NCBI GenBank assembly: GCA_903875575.1
Contig: CAIQWJ010000024.1
Span: 124,001 to 188,000, forward strand
Length of the DNA: 64,000 nucleotides
Origin: an uncultured Acidobacteriia bacterium
GTDB lineage: Bacteria > Acidobacteriota > Terriglobia > Bryobacterales > Bryobacteraceae
Reading direction: 5' to 3'
Part shown: in pieces, positions 30,442 through 38,546 of the stretch
Position numbering within the stretch: position 1 is the first letter of the stretch
Layout: each line of letters begins with the position of its first letter
Made by a program: the position numbers and the translations under genes
The notes under the pieces: generated by a model
Databases searched by the model: none
Told to the model about the DNA's origin: nothing
The model's input: only the letters and a program-made list of their open reading frames with translations

Positions 30442-30534
30442 AAAAAAGAAAAGTAGTCGACACGATCCTTCTGCGCGGCGCGGAAGGCACGCCTTCAGAT
30501 CCGGTTCAAACCCTGCGAACCTGACCGGGTAAAA

Positions 30535-30735
30535 CTATCCGCCGAAGTCCCGATCTGCATCAGCCTGCATGTCTTTGGGCAGATCTGTGCGAATGCGGCT
30601 CCCATCGGGATTGGCAATACCAAGCCTCTCCAACTCCGCCGCCGCCTCTCTGACGCGTTCTCCAGCTGCGGATAAATGCGAATCGATCCTGGGCACCAGC
30701 AGCATCGGCGTTTCGACAGCAGGCATATTTCTCAT
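30535..30735 (-). CDS. small antitoxin-like protein upstream of zeta-toxin pseudogene
   Basis: 66 residues, mostly charged and probably helical (GERVREAAAELERLGI). It precedes the zeta-toxin gene on the same strand with a 93-base gap containing two small inverted repeats (GGTTC/GAACC and GAAGGC/GCCTTC), as in antitoxin-toxin pairs. With the toxin interrupted, this gene may now be an orphan. The ATG at 30735 has only a weak SD; GGAATATA lies immediately upstream. No family is recognised with certainty. Confidence 0.55.
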   Translation of the reverse strand: MRNMPAVETPMLLVPRIDSHLSAAGERVREAAAELERLGIANPDGSRIRTDLPKDMQADADRDFGG

Positions 30736-30771
30736 TATATTCCAAACAAGCAGGTCGATTCGGGTGCCATT

Positions 30772-30800
30772 GATCTGTGTTCATCTGTGGCAAAAGGTTT
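30772..30800 (+). repeat. ATCTGTGTTCATCTGTGG-type repeat
   Basis: GATCTGTGTTCATCTGTGG followed by CAAAAGGTTT. It lies between the antitoxin-like gene and the DUF4440-like gene. Confidence 0.7.
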
Positions 30801-30824
30801 TGGTTTCCCGCTGATCGCAGCCCG

Positions 30825-31265
30825 TTATTGCAGAGTCACAAATAATTCCGAGCGGATCGTCCAGCGCCTCCCGATGGCTCGCCACATCGCAAGATAGGTT
30901 CCGCCAATAACCCGGCTTCCGTCCGGTCGCGTTCCAATCCAGTGGCCATGTTCCGCCGCAAGCAGACCAGTTGCGGAGATCTCAACCTTATCCGGAATGC
31001 GTTCGAAACGAATGGATCTGGGGTCCGCAAAGTCCTGCACAAACAGGTCGATATAGGCCTGGCGCGAAGGGATGAACGTGCCGTCGCCGCTGATCACAAT
31101 GAGGTCGGCGCTCAGACTGGCGGAAAAAGTCGCTATATCGTGATTTCGAATCGCGTCGTTCGACGCCCGTCTCGCAGCCCGTATATCGGATTCAGCAGAA
31201 CTGGTCTGAGCCTGAAGTGCGCTGCAGAGAACGCTGAGTATCAGTACGCTAAGTCTGTTGATCAT
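30825..31265 (-). CDS. exported SnoaL/NTF2-like (DUF4440-type) protein
   Basis: 146 residues from the ATG at 31265, which has GAGAGG upstream; the longer open frame to 31316 was rejected because it would bury the signal peptide (MINRLSVLILSVLCSALQA). The mature part has the cone-shaped NTF2-like pattern: ARRASNDAIRNHDIATFSASLSADLIVISGDGTF, YIDLFVQDFADP, AAEHGHWIG and TYLAMWRAIGRRWTIRSELFV. Proteins of this fold are small enzymes or binding proteins; the substrate is unknown. Confidence 0.78.
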   Translation of the reverse strand: MINRLSVLILSVLCSALQAQTSSAESDIRAARRASNDAIRNHDIATFSASLSADLIVISGDGTFIPSRQAYIDLFVQDFADPRSIRFERIPDKVEISATGLLAAEHGHWIGTRPDGSRVIGGTYLAMWRAIGRRWTIRSELFVTLQ

Positions 31266-31400
31266 CGACCTCTCCGGAGGCATCCACCTGCTGCCAACGT
31301 GATTGAATCGTATCACTCAGTTCGAATCGAAGGCCGATCGCCGCGCCGCTGATGCGGTCCCTCGCGCTCAGCGCTTACCGGGAGGACCCCGAAGTAAGAC

Positions 31401-31427
31401 ACATCCGTGTTCATCTGCGGCGAAAGG
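31401..31427 (+). repeat. ATCCGTGTTCATCTGCGG-type repeat
   Basis: ACATCCGTGTTCATCTGCGG followed by CGAAAGG, directly upstream of the cytochrome/PQQ-propeller gene and inside a longer spurious open frame. Confidence 0.65.
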
Positions 31428-31451
31428 TACTACCGTTATATCATCTCTGAC

Positions 31452-33644
31452 ATGTCCAAATTCACTCGGGCTGGGGGAACCCTGCTGCTTCTCACCGGAG
31501 TCGGTGCCGGTGTTCTCAGGCTGGTGGCTCAGGCCCCGCCCGCTGCCGGCGACGGCGGTCCCAGTTCCGCGCTCTCCCAGTCCGTGCGTCCGTTTCTCGA
31601 AAGAAACTGCATCGCGTGCCACAACACCGGGCTGCCCTCCGGTCAGGTGGATATGCAAAGACTCCTGGCCTCCACAACTTCTCTCCTGGATGACCGCGAT
31701 ACCTGGGACAACATCGCTTTCCGCATGCGGTCCGATCAAATGCCGCCCACCGGAACTCCGCGGCCTCCCAAAACGGAAGTCGATGCGACAGTGGCGACAA
31801 TCACGCGCATTTTGGCCGCCAATCCCCGCCCAACCAGTGCCCCGCCCGTCTTATCCAAAGGACCTTTCACTAAAGATTGGGCAACTTATGCCTACGATGA
31901 GGAACGCACCGGCTGGGCCCGCGGAGAAACCGTAATCACGAAGGACAACGTATCGAAGCTGCAGTTGCTGTGGAAGCTGCAGACGGACGTGAAGCCGGAC
32001 CCCGTAAACCAATACGCCACCATGACCGACCCTCTCGTCATGAACAATGTGCAGACGAAGCAGGGGCCGAAGAAAGTGCTTTATGTCGGTGGCGGCACCA
32101 ACGAACAAAACAAAATTTTCGCCATCGACGCCAACGCGGGAACCATTCTCTGGTCGAAAGACTACCCGAATAAGGCAACCCCCGCGGCCGCGGCCTACGC
32201 TTTCTGCCCGAACAATATGAACGCGACGCCGGTGGTCGATAAGCAGAGCGGAATTCTGTATTTCCTGCCTACCGATGGCAAGCTTCGCGGCGTCAGTCTT
32301 GCCGACGGCGAAGATCGCTTCCCGGCCACGAGCATCGTGCCCACCTTTACCCGCAACTTCAGTCTGAATCTGGTGGACGGTGTGATCTACACCGGCACCA
32401 CGCGTGGTTGCCAGAATGCGACTTCGCAGATCGTGGGCATCGATGTCGCCGATCCCGATCATTTGGTGACGCACTTCTATACGAGTCACGGCAAAGGCTC
32501 CGGCCCGTGGGGCCGCGCCGGTGTCACAAAGACTCCCTTCGGCATCGTGGCGCAAACCGCGGATGGCGCTTACGATCCGGCTTCCGGTCGCTGGGGCAAT
32601 TCGGTGGTGGAACTGGACAGAACCGTTTCCGTCGTCGATTCGTTCGCTCCGCCCAACATGGACTATCTCAATAAGTGGGATCTCGATCTCGGCTCCAGCA
32701 GCCCCATTTCATTTCCTTTTGACGACCGCACCCTGGTGGCATCCACCGCAAAGGAAGGCGTCATTTATCTGTTGGACGCCAAAAACCTCGGTGGCGCGGA
32801 TCATCGCACACCGCTCTACACCTCGCCCCGCTGGTCAAACGACCCGGTGTTGTTCGGCTACAACGGCATGTGGAGCGTGATGTCGACGTGGGTGGATCAG
32901 AAGGGCAAGCGTTGGATCCTCGCGCCTTACTACGGCCCGCCGGCGAAAGACACGATCGGGCTGTTTCCCAAAACTCACGGGCCGACGGTCAATGGGCAGC
33001 TCATGGCCTTCACGGTGGAAGGCACCGGAGCCAAACCGACGCTGGTGCCGCAGTGGGTTTCCGGCGATCTCGATCTGCCTGGCGTAGCAGTGGTCGCCAA
33101 TGGCGTGATTCTCATTCTGGCGAACGGCGATAGAGGCGCAACTCTCGTGTCCGGCGGTGGCGGTCGCGGCGGTGGAGCTGGCGGACCTGCCGGTGGCCGC
33201 GGCGGTTCTGGCGGTGGTCGTGGCGGCTTCGGCGCAGCTGGTGGCAGTGGCGCAGCAGGTGGACGCGGCGGCTTCGGCGCGGCTGGAGGCAGTGGCGCAG
33301 CGGGTGGACGTGGCGGCTTCGGCGCGGTTGGTGGCAGTGGCGCCGGACGCGGCGGTGGCGGTGGACGCGGCGGCAACGCGCTTGAGGCAAGCGTACCGGG
33401 TAATGAGAAGGATGCCGCCTGGCGTGCCATCAATACGCAAAAGGCCGGCCAGCGATATACCGGTGGCCGGGACACGACGCACGCCGTTCTGTACGCTCTC
33501 GATCCCCAGACGGGAGACGAGCTGTATTCCAGCGGCGACGCCATCGATAGCTGGAATCACTATGGCGGTATCGCCGTTTCCGACGGCGTTGTCTACCTGA
33601 GTTCCTGGGACGCGCGAATTTACGCTCTCGGCATTAAGAAGTAA
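31452..33644 (+). CDS. exported PQQ-type propeller protein with N-terminal c-type haem motif and Gly-rich insert
   Basis: 730 residues from the ATG at 31452; upstream in-frame codons lie in a dispersed repeat. Order: signal peptide or anchor (1 to about 27), a short cytochrome-c-like region with CIACH (about 54-58) and an axial-type Met in DQMPP, a PQQ-dehydrogenase-like propeller (WATYAYDEERTGWA ... LYVGGGTNE ... WNHYGGIAVSDGVVYL), and a roughly 75-residue Gly/Arg-rich insert near 560-640 built from a 45-base tandem repeat. It may be a periplasmic alcohol/sugar dehydrogenase or an electron-carrying propeller. PQQ binding is not proven by visible residues. Confidence 0.82.
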   Translation: MSKFTRAGGTLLLLTGVGAGVLRLVAQAPPAAGDGGPSSALSQSVRPFLERNCIACHNTGLPSGQVDMQRLLASTTSLLDDRDTWDNIAFRMRSDQMPPTGTPRPPKTEVDATVATITRILAANPRPTSAPPVLSKGPFTKDWATYAYDEERTGWARGETVITKDNVSKLQLLWKLQTDVKPDPVNQYATMTDPLVMNNVQTKQGPKKVLYVGGGTNEQNKIFAIDANAGTILWSKDYPNKATPAAAAYAFCPNNMNATPVVDKQSGILYFLPTDGKLRGVSLADGEDRFPATSIVPTFTRNFSLNLVDGVIYTGTTRGCQNATSQIVGIDVADPDHLVTHFYTSHGKGSGPWGRAGVTKTPFGIVAQTADGAYDPASGRWGNSVVELDRTVSVVDSFAPPNMDYLNKWDLDLGSSSPISFPFDDRTLVASTAKEGVIYLLDAKNLGGADHRTPLYTSPRWSNDPVLFGYNGMWSVMSTWVDQKGKRWILAPYYGPPAKDTIGLFPKTHGPTVNGQLMAFTVEGTGAKPTLVPQWVSGDLDLPGVAVVANGVILILANGDRGATLVSGGGGRGGGAGGPAGGRGGSGGGRGGFGAAGGSGAAGGRGGFGAAGGSGAAGGRGGFGAVGGSGAGRGGGGGRGGNALEASVPGNEKDAAWRAINTQKAGQRYTGGRDTTHAVLYALDPQTGDELYSSGDAIDSWNHYGGIAVSDGVVYLSSWDARIYALGIKK
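33222..33350 (+). repeat. 45-bp tandem coding repeat (GGFGAAGGSGAAGGR units)
   Basis: Two full 45-base units (33222-33266, 33267-33311) and a third shortened to 39 bases (33312-33350) encode the Gly-rich insert of the propeller protein. The unit sequences differ at only a few third positions, so expansion is recent or maintained. Confidence 0.85.
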
Positions 33645-33661
33645 ACGGAAGGCCCGCCACT

Positions 33662-34303
33662 TCAACGAGAGACAGGCAGCCCGACAACGATGAGCACCGC
33701 GTAGTCCTGCTTGCGGCAGCCAGTCACGACGGGCATGGCTGCCCCTGGATTCACAGGAAAACCAGTGGTCCGAACGTTCGCGGGCGAGCACGAGTTGTCA
33801 GCCGCCTCCGGCTTGTAGCGTGCGGAGCGGCACCCCAGATGGGTCACATCGTAGAGGGTCGCGCCGTCGGCAAGCTCCCACCGCTGATTGCCGTCCTTGT
33901 CCCTCGGCTGAATGGTCAGCACGGTCGTCACCTTGCGGTCGCCCGTGACCAGGTACTTCCCGGGAGGCAGCGGAAAGGTCGGCTTCTCCATGATCAGACC
34001 GTGTTCCTCCAGCCACCAGTCCGCGGCGTCGAATTTCCACTGTGATGGTGCCACGCCGCCGGCCGCCTTCAATTCCGGGTAGCGGTCCAGCTTGCAGCCG
34101 CGCGGACCCGGATCCTGGCTCCAGAGGCCCCATGCCTGCGCGCCGCTGCCGGAGGTGGCCCCGGGCTCTCCCAGGGCCGCGATGTACTGCGGCTCAATGC
34201 GCCTGAACTTCAAAAGATCTGCCCCCTGGCCGACCGCCAACATGACGAATCCCAGGGACAGGAGCCAGCGGCTCACGGACGGTACAAAGTGGTGGACCCT
34301 CAT
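33662..34303 (-). CDS. conserved hypothetical exported protein
   Basis: 213 residues from ATG 34303 (CGGAGC upstream); an in-frame TTG at 34324 is less likely. A hydrophobic N-terminus (about 12-33) is a signal peptide or anchor. The mature part is rich in Trp and Gly, with WGLWSQDPGPRG, WWLEEHGLIMEKP, FPLPPGKYLVTGDR and LYDVTHLGCRSARY, and four cysteines that could form disulfides. Similar proteins occur, from memory, in several Gram-negative soil bacteria without known function. It is convergent with the PQQ-propeller gene, 17 bases apart. Confidence 0.72.
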   Translation of the reverse strand: MRVHHFVPSVSRWLLSLGFVMLAVGQGADLLKFRRIEPQYIAALGEPGATSGSGAQAWGLWSQDPGPRGCKLDRYPELKAAGGVAPSQWKFDAADWWLEEHGLIMEKPTFPLPPGKYLVTGDRKVTTVLTIQPRDKDGNQRWELADGATLYDVTHLGCRSARYKPEAADNSCSPANVRTTGFPVNPGAAMPVVTGCRKQDYAVLIVVGLPVSR

Positions 34304-34370
34304 CTGATTGCTCCGATTGGACAATATGATGACATCCTACAGCACCACACTGCGAATATCCACCCGAGCC

Positions 34371-34727
34371 TCATTGGATCAATTTTCGAAATCTGAGCGC
34401 CCGGTCTGTGAGCACAGCAAAGCCTGCCCTCAATTCGTCGCCGTGCGAACGGAAAGTGGCCGCGACCAGACCGGTCCTGATCTCGGCTTCAACCCCGTCC
34501 AGTCGGACCAACACGACTCCTGCGTGCAGCAGGCCCTGCCGAAAAATCAAATCGCCGAAATCCTTATCCGCAGTCAACAGGACTCGGCCGGAATCGAGGC
34601 TTGTTTCCAAAACCGCCCCATCGTCAATGCCCGGCGATGTCTCGGCGATGTATAGAACGTCGTGCCCGTCTGCGCGCAGCCGGTCGACAATCTCCTTTTC
34701 GACATTCTCGTCCGCGACGATTCTCAC
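34371..34727 (-). CDS. DUF5615 PIN-like toxin
   Basis: 118 residues starting at a GTG that overlaps the stop of the DUF433 gene (GTGA). The N-terminus MRIVADENVEKEIVDRLRADGHDV and LLTADKDFGDLIF carry the acidic residues of the Mut7-C/PIN-like DUF5615 family, which is usually paired with DUF433 as a toxin-antitoxin module. It probably acts as an RNase; catalytic activity is inferred from family. Confidence 0.85.
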   Translation of the reverse strand: MRIVADENVEKEIVDRLRADGHDVLYIAETSPGIDDGAVLETSLDSGRVLLTADKDFGDLIFRQGLLHAGVVLVRLDGVEAEIRTGLVAATFRSHGDELRAGFAVLTDRALRFRKLIQ

Positions 34728-34960
34728 GCCTGAACTTGTTCCATCGGGTAGACAACATCGGCATTCAATACGGCGGCGGCAAAGCCAATGGCGGCTCGGA
34801 TGCCCTCTTCCGTCAGGCTCGGATGTGACTTCAGAATCTGTTCCACTTGCTGTCCGGCCGCGAGCTTCTCCAGGATCAGTTCCACCGTGATCCGGGTTCC
34901 CGCCACGGTCGGCTTGCCCAGCATGATTTTCGGATTCGCGACGATTTTCGCCTGTGGCAT
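34724..34960 (-). CDS. DUF433 antitoxin
   Basis: 78 residues from ATG 34960; the open frame extends to a GTG at 35071 but the family normally begins at this point (MPQAKIVANPKIMLGKPTVAGTRITVELILEKLAAG). DUF433 proteins have a winged-helix-like DNA-binding domain and precede DUF5615 genes; here the two overlap by four bases. No good SD is seen at the ATG. Confidence 0.85.
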   Translation of the reverse strand: MPQAKIVANPKIMLGKPTVAGTRITVELILEKLAAGQQVEQILKSHPSLTEEGIRAAIGFAAAVLNADVVYPMEQVQA

Positions 34961-35231
34961 ATAAATCCAGTCTATCGCGATTTGATCTTCACTCCACGAT
35001 GTCAATCTGCGAAACTGCCCGTTCCCGTCGACTGCGCCGCTGTAAATTTGTCTGTCTATTTGTCTATTCACTGACCCGCACGGAGAGTAGAATAAATAAT
35101 GTTGTCTATAAGGGGTGCATCGGTGCTGGCATACCCGATGGGATGTCTTGCGACTGTGAACTGGTGACCCTCACCCAAACGTGTGGGCACATGTGTTTTG
35201 TCTCACTTTAAATAAGCTGCGAGGTACACAA

Positions 35232-36698
35232 ATGAGAGACGGCGTGTTGGCTCAAAAGTGTGGATTTCTGGTTTTGGCCACTGTCGCGGCCGGCACGGTG
35301 TTCTACCTGTGGGCTGATACGCTGCCTCAAGAGATTCGTCAGGCACTGGATCAATCTGCATCGCTTCCTGTCGAACAAGCTTCAGACTTGATTTTTGCCC
35401 TGGCTGACAGCGGAAGGGTGCCTGCGGACGTCTCGGTCCAGTATCTAACGAGGATCTACAACCGAGCGGACGAGGCCCAGCGAAAACACCAGATTGATCT
35501 CGCGCCGGCGCGTCAAGCGCCTGACAGAGGCCTGGGCTTTTCCCGTCTCCTGTCGATCGCGGGCTTCGACGCGTCGAATATCAGGATCCGCGCGCTGAAG
35601 AGGGTGGGTGTGCACGACCCGGAAGCCGCACGGCGGATGCTGCTCACATTCTCTTACGATTTCCCGACCGACACGGGCTGTGACCGCTTAGATTTTGCAG
35701 TAACCGGAAACAGCTACTACCCAACTCTGTTGGCGATCGCGCCCGCAGAATTCGAGAGCGTCGTCGGACGAGTATCGACACCACAGCAGGCCGCGAGCTT
35801 GTTAAAGGCATTGAAAGATAACAAGAACCTCTCTACGGCACAATTGGGCTACGCCATGGGCTCAATTTCCCGCGCGCTCGACGTTAGCGTGAGTAGCAGG
35901 GTGTTTGCGGGTACGGAGACGACCCTCCAACTGGGAGCGACGGTTGAGGCCATGGTTGGGGAGTCATCCCCTCTCCCCCAAGTGTTCCGGGTGGGTCTCG
36001 CGAAGGCTTGGCTGGAATACGCCAGTCGAGAATTGCGAGTGGAATTATGTAGCGACGGCAAGACGACATCGGCCGGAACGGCTGAAACAGCCGTGGTGAA
36101 CAGAGCGAATCGAATCGCCGACCTGTTGCAACTCGGCCGGATCACGCCTCCGTCGCAATTTAGATACGCTTCTGGCACTTACCAGCCGGGGACCGCTGAC
36201 CCTTTAGATTCGGCGACGGATTCGCTCTACGCTTTGGCCGCAAAATTTAAGACGAGCGGTTCGACTGATCTCCGGGAACGCCTCGTGTCCGAACTCACGA
36301 GATATGCAGGTCAAGATCTGGACGATCCATCGCTGCATCTCGACCGGGGCACGGCCATCTACAGAATGTTCGTCCAGGTGGTGACGGTAATGGAAATTGC
36401 AAAGCAAGTCGACGACAACGAAATGCTCCGATTGGCCGCAAATTCGCTCATCTTACTGCTGGAACGACCGGGTTTTCGCGAAGCCGACCCAGTTGCCTGG
36501 ATCGTTGCAGCACGTTGGACGATTAATCTTTCCAAGAGCCCGAGCGCCGCCCTATCGACCGCAATCAGTCAAAGTTTGACAAACTCCAGACTACAATCGC
36601 TTGCGACGTACAGATTCGTCGACAAGGTGATCAACTTGGTTCCCAAATATCAGACGAACACGCTTCAGTCGCCGCTGGCAGTTATGGGCACCTACTAA
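35232..36698 (+). CDS. hypothetical exported or membrane-anchored alpha-helical protein
   Basis: 488 residues from ATG 35232 with GAGG nine bases upstream. A single hydrophobic segment near residues 11-28 is a signal peptide or N-terminal anchor. The remainder is predicted largely helical, with blocks such as LPQEIRQALDQSASLPVEQASDLIFALADSGRVP that resemble helical-repeat proteins, but I recognise no family or catalytic motif. Codon use is less GC-biased than its neighbours, which may reflect recent acquisition. The surrounding 36699-36899 and 35072-35231 stretches show no further genes. Confidence 0.65.
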   Translation: MRDGVLAQKCGFLVLATVAAGTVFYLWADTLPQEIRQALDQSASLPVEQASDLIFALADSGRVPADVSVQYLTRIYNRADEAQRKHQIDLAPARQAPDRGLGFSRLLSIAGFDASNIRIRALKRVGVHDPEAARRMLLTFSYDFPTDTGCDRLDFAVTGNSYYPTLLAIAPAEFESVVGRVSTPQQAASLLKALKDNKNLSTAQLGYAMGSISRALDVSVSSRVFAGTETTLQLGATVEAMVGESSPLPQVFRVGLAKAWLEYASRELRVELCSDGKTTSAGTAETAVVNRANRIADLLQLGRITPPSQFRYASGTYQPGTADPLDSATDSLYALAAKFKTSGSTDLRERLVSELTRYAGQDLDDPSLHLDRGTAIYRMFVQVVTVMEIAKQVDDNEMLRLAANSLILLLERPGFREADPVAWIVAARWTINLSKSPSAALSTAISQSLTNSRLQSLATYRFVDKVINLVPKYQTNTLQSPLAVMGTY

Positions 36699-36899
36699 GC
36701 AAACTTGTGACGGTCGCCGAGGCCCAGTTCCAGATGCCGTGCCTTGAGTGTGCCCGCAACGGTCGAGGTGATGTGTGGGCTCTCTCGCCGTCTTGGGTAA
36801 AATGCGGATAAGTCATGGCCAAGCGACATTTTCTAAAACAAGGCTGAGGTCTACATGCATCGGGAATTGAAACCGGCGCGGCGCCCGCGCACCGCCTTT

Positions 36900-37709
36900 C
36901 TAATTTTCCGATGGTTTTTGGGCCGAATCGATCACGATGGTTTCTACAGGCCCGCGGCCGGGCACGAGTTTTAAGCCAATTTCCTGGAGCGACGTGATGA
37001 TCGACGCCACGACATCGGGCCGCGACTCAGGCGATACGTCTGCCGCATATTCGTATTGGAAATCGAAGAAGCCATTGATGCCCGTCTGATCAAAAACAGG
37101 CTGTTCAAGGAAGGGACTTAAATTCGCGGCGAGAGCCGGCATCGACACATGGTGCCCGGCAATTCCATCCCCGCTAATTCCTCCAAGATGCGGGCCGCCA
37201 ACCCACGAAAAATCCGGATCCGTGTACTTCGAATTCTCAAGTTTCAGCGGTTTGCTTCCTCGTGTCAGGAAATAGACTCTGCCTTCCCGAACCTCGCGGT
37301 GATATTTCAATTGGAATCGATCCTCAAGAAGAGTCAGCAGCATGTGCCGTTGAAGGGTGTTGAGCGCAAGTCCGTCGGTTGGGTACAGCTTGTCGGAGTC
37401 CGGCGAGGCGGCAGGTTTGGCTTCGATGTCGTATTGCTCAGAATGCCCCCATGCAGGTCCGCCAGACACTTGAAAGTACTGCACGCTGAGTGCCCGCATG
37501 AGCAGGACATCAAGAGTTTGATGGCCCAAGCGGTCGCGACCGCCGGGATAGGTGAAATACCCCATCATGCCTTTGGGCCCGGACAGCTTAATCGACACAA
37601 CTTCAAACGCAGGCCGACTGCCCGCAGATTGAGTTGAGGACTCCTGTGGCAAAAGCAGACCTCCGAATCCCGATGTCAATACGACCAATACTAAAAGTCT
37701 TCCCAACAT
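36900..37709 (-). CDS. TIGR03435 family soil-associated exported protein (second copy)
   Basis: 269 residues from ATG 37709, chosen because GGAGGT lies just upstream and the signal peptide (MLGRLLVLVVLTSGFGGLLL) follows; the open frame continues upstream as a spurious extension. Family motifs: FEVVSIKLSGPKG, LMRALSVQYFQVSG, LTLLEDRFQLKYHREVREGRVYFLTRG and the end VETIVIDSAQKPSEN. It diverges strongly from the copy at 21050, so it is not a recent duplicate. The function of the family is unknown. Confidence 0.87.
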   Translation of the reverse strand: MLGRLLVLVVLTSGFGGLLLPQESSTQSAGSRPAFEVVSIKLSGPKGMMGYFTYPGGRDRLGHQTLDVLLMRALSVQYFQVSGGPAWGHSEQYDIEAKPAASPDSDKLYPTDGLALNTLQRHMLLTLLEDRFQLKYHREVREGRVYFLTRGSKPLKLENSKYTDPDFSWVGGPHLGGISGDGIAGHHVSMPALAANLSPFLEQPVFDQTGINGFFDFQYEYAADVSPESRPDVVASIITSLQEIGLKLVPGRGPVETIVIDSAQKPSEN

Positions 37710-37880
37710 GCGACCTCCACCTACAGATTCTAACTGAAAAGACCCCGATCCAAGTCTCGGGACGAAGGCAAAACACCTCCGCCAGCTCGGCTGGCACGGC
37801 ACATCAACGTTACATACGAAGGCGCGCACCCACATCCTAAGATATGGCCACCGCGCCATGTTGAGCCTGAAAGATATCGT

Positions 37881-38024
37881 CTAACTCTTAGTGCCACATC
37901 CGCCGCGGAAGCCGTTAGGCACCGACGGAATGCAACTGCACGCAATCCCGCCATCCGGGTTGTACCGGGATGTGTCATCTGCCTCAGTATAGGTGATTTT
38001 CGGGCAACCGCCCCACGCGCGCAC
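37881..38024 (-). CDS. possible small Cys-rich ORF (47 aa), doubtful
   Basis: From a GTG at 38024 the frame reads RAWGGCPKITYTEADD, then SRYNPDGGIACSCIP and VPNGFRGGCGTKS, with four cysteines. No SD and no known relative are recognised; a stop lies 18 bases upstream. The region 5' of it in another frame has a longer open frame, so this could also be the remains of a frameshifted gene. Confidence 0.25.
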   Translation of the reverse strand: MRAWGGCPKITYTEADDTSRYNPDGGIACSCIPSVPNGFRGGCGTKS

Positions 38025-38227
38025 AACGGGCCTGTTCTACGCTCCGGCTCAGGTAGTTTAACCCCGCTGAAATCTTTTCCATCCCCCGTTGTGGCGCACA
38101 GCCCTTCTGAGTGCTGTCGATTTTCATCAATCAAATCATAAACATACGAAAATCCACACTCCGCGCCATGTTACAACTTTCATATGATACCTCCACGGAA
38201 ATCCGTCACCATCCGCCGCATTTCCGG

Positions 38228-38257
38228 ATCTGTGTCCATCCGTGTTCATCTGTGGCC
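38228..38257 (+). repeat. ATCTGTG..ATCCGTGTTCATCTGTGG repeat
   Basis: ATCTGTGTCCATCCGTGTTC followed by ATCTGTGGCC; two overlapping units of the dispersed family. It is upstream of argC. Confidence 0.65.
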
Positions 38258-38356
38258 ATGTCATTCTTCACTCCACCCGATTTTCCCCCAAAAAAACGCG
38301 GGGACAACTAGATCCTGGGAACATGCTGATAAACAACCACTTAACAGTTTTCCACA

Positions 38357-38438
38357 ACCCGGGAATAACCCGGCAAAACCCGGGAAACAACCCGAGAAGA
38401 CCCGGAAATCGGGTTCGACGCACCCCGGAACCCGGCAC
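38357..38438. repeat. helically phased ACCCGGGAA repeat array
   Basis: Units ACCCGGGAA (38357), ACCCGGCAA (38368), ACCCGGGAA (38378), ACCCGAGAA (38390) and ACCCGGAAA (38400) start 11, 10, 12 and 10 bases apart; two weaker units (ACCCCGGAA 38422, ACCCGGCAC 38430) follow. The spacing puts them on one face of the helix. TTTTCCACA (38348-38356), one base off a DnaA box, directly precedes the array. Confidence 0.6.
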
Positions 38439-38508
38439 CTCCCGACGTCCCACCCGCCCAAAAACGGTAAACGGAGAACGCTAAACGGTCAACGAACGCA
38501 CCACGCGC

Positions 38509-38546
38509 GTGTTATATTTATTCATAGCACTGCATATTTAATCATA
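38509..38546 (+). promoter_or_regulatory. predicted tandem ArgR (ARG box) operator at argC
   Basis: Against the core consensus TGAATWWWWATTCA, GTTATATTTATTCA (38511-38524) matches 11 of 14 and TGCATATTTAATCA (38531-38544) 12 of 14. As 18-base boxes they are separated by two bases, close to the usual three-base spacing of ArgR/AhrC tandem boxes. TATTTA at 38535-38540 is also a possible -10 box for a leaderless argC transcript; box 2 occupies the space where an SD would be. No argR gene is in the window. Confidence 0.55.

Larger units (their letters stand above)
37710..38545. other. 836-base region with no established gene, ending in repeats and the argC control region
   Basis: No ORF here looks convincingly coding. 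It contains one short Cys-rich frame (37881-38024), a copy of the ATCTGTG/TTCATCTGTGG repeat (38228), an array of ACCCGGGAA-like units (38357-38438) and an AT-rich stretch with two ArgR-like boxes (38509-38546) before argC. The part from 38111 to 38210 shows nothing I can name. Confidence 0.6.

Noticed and set aside
30440-30540. tRNA-like T-arm string GGTTCAAACCC in the gap before the antitoxin gene
   Set aside because: No acceptor, anticodon or D arm around it; it forms instead a short inverted repeat.
38348-38545. Chromosomal or plasmid replication origin
   Set aside because: Only one near-match to a DnaA box, no dnaA or rep gene, and the array sits in front of an arg operon. Kept only as a phased repeat array.
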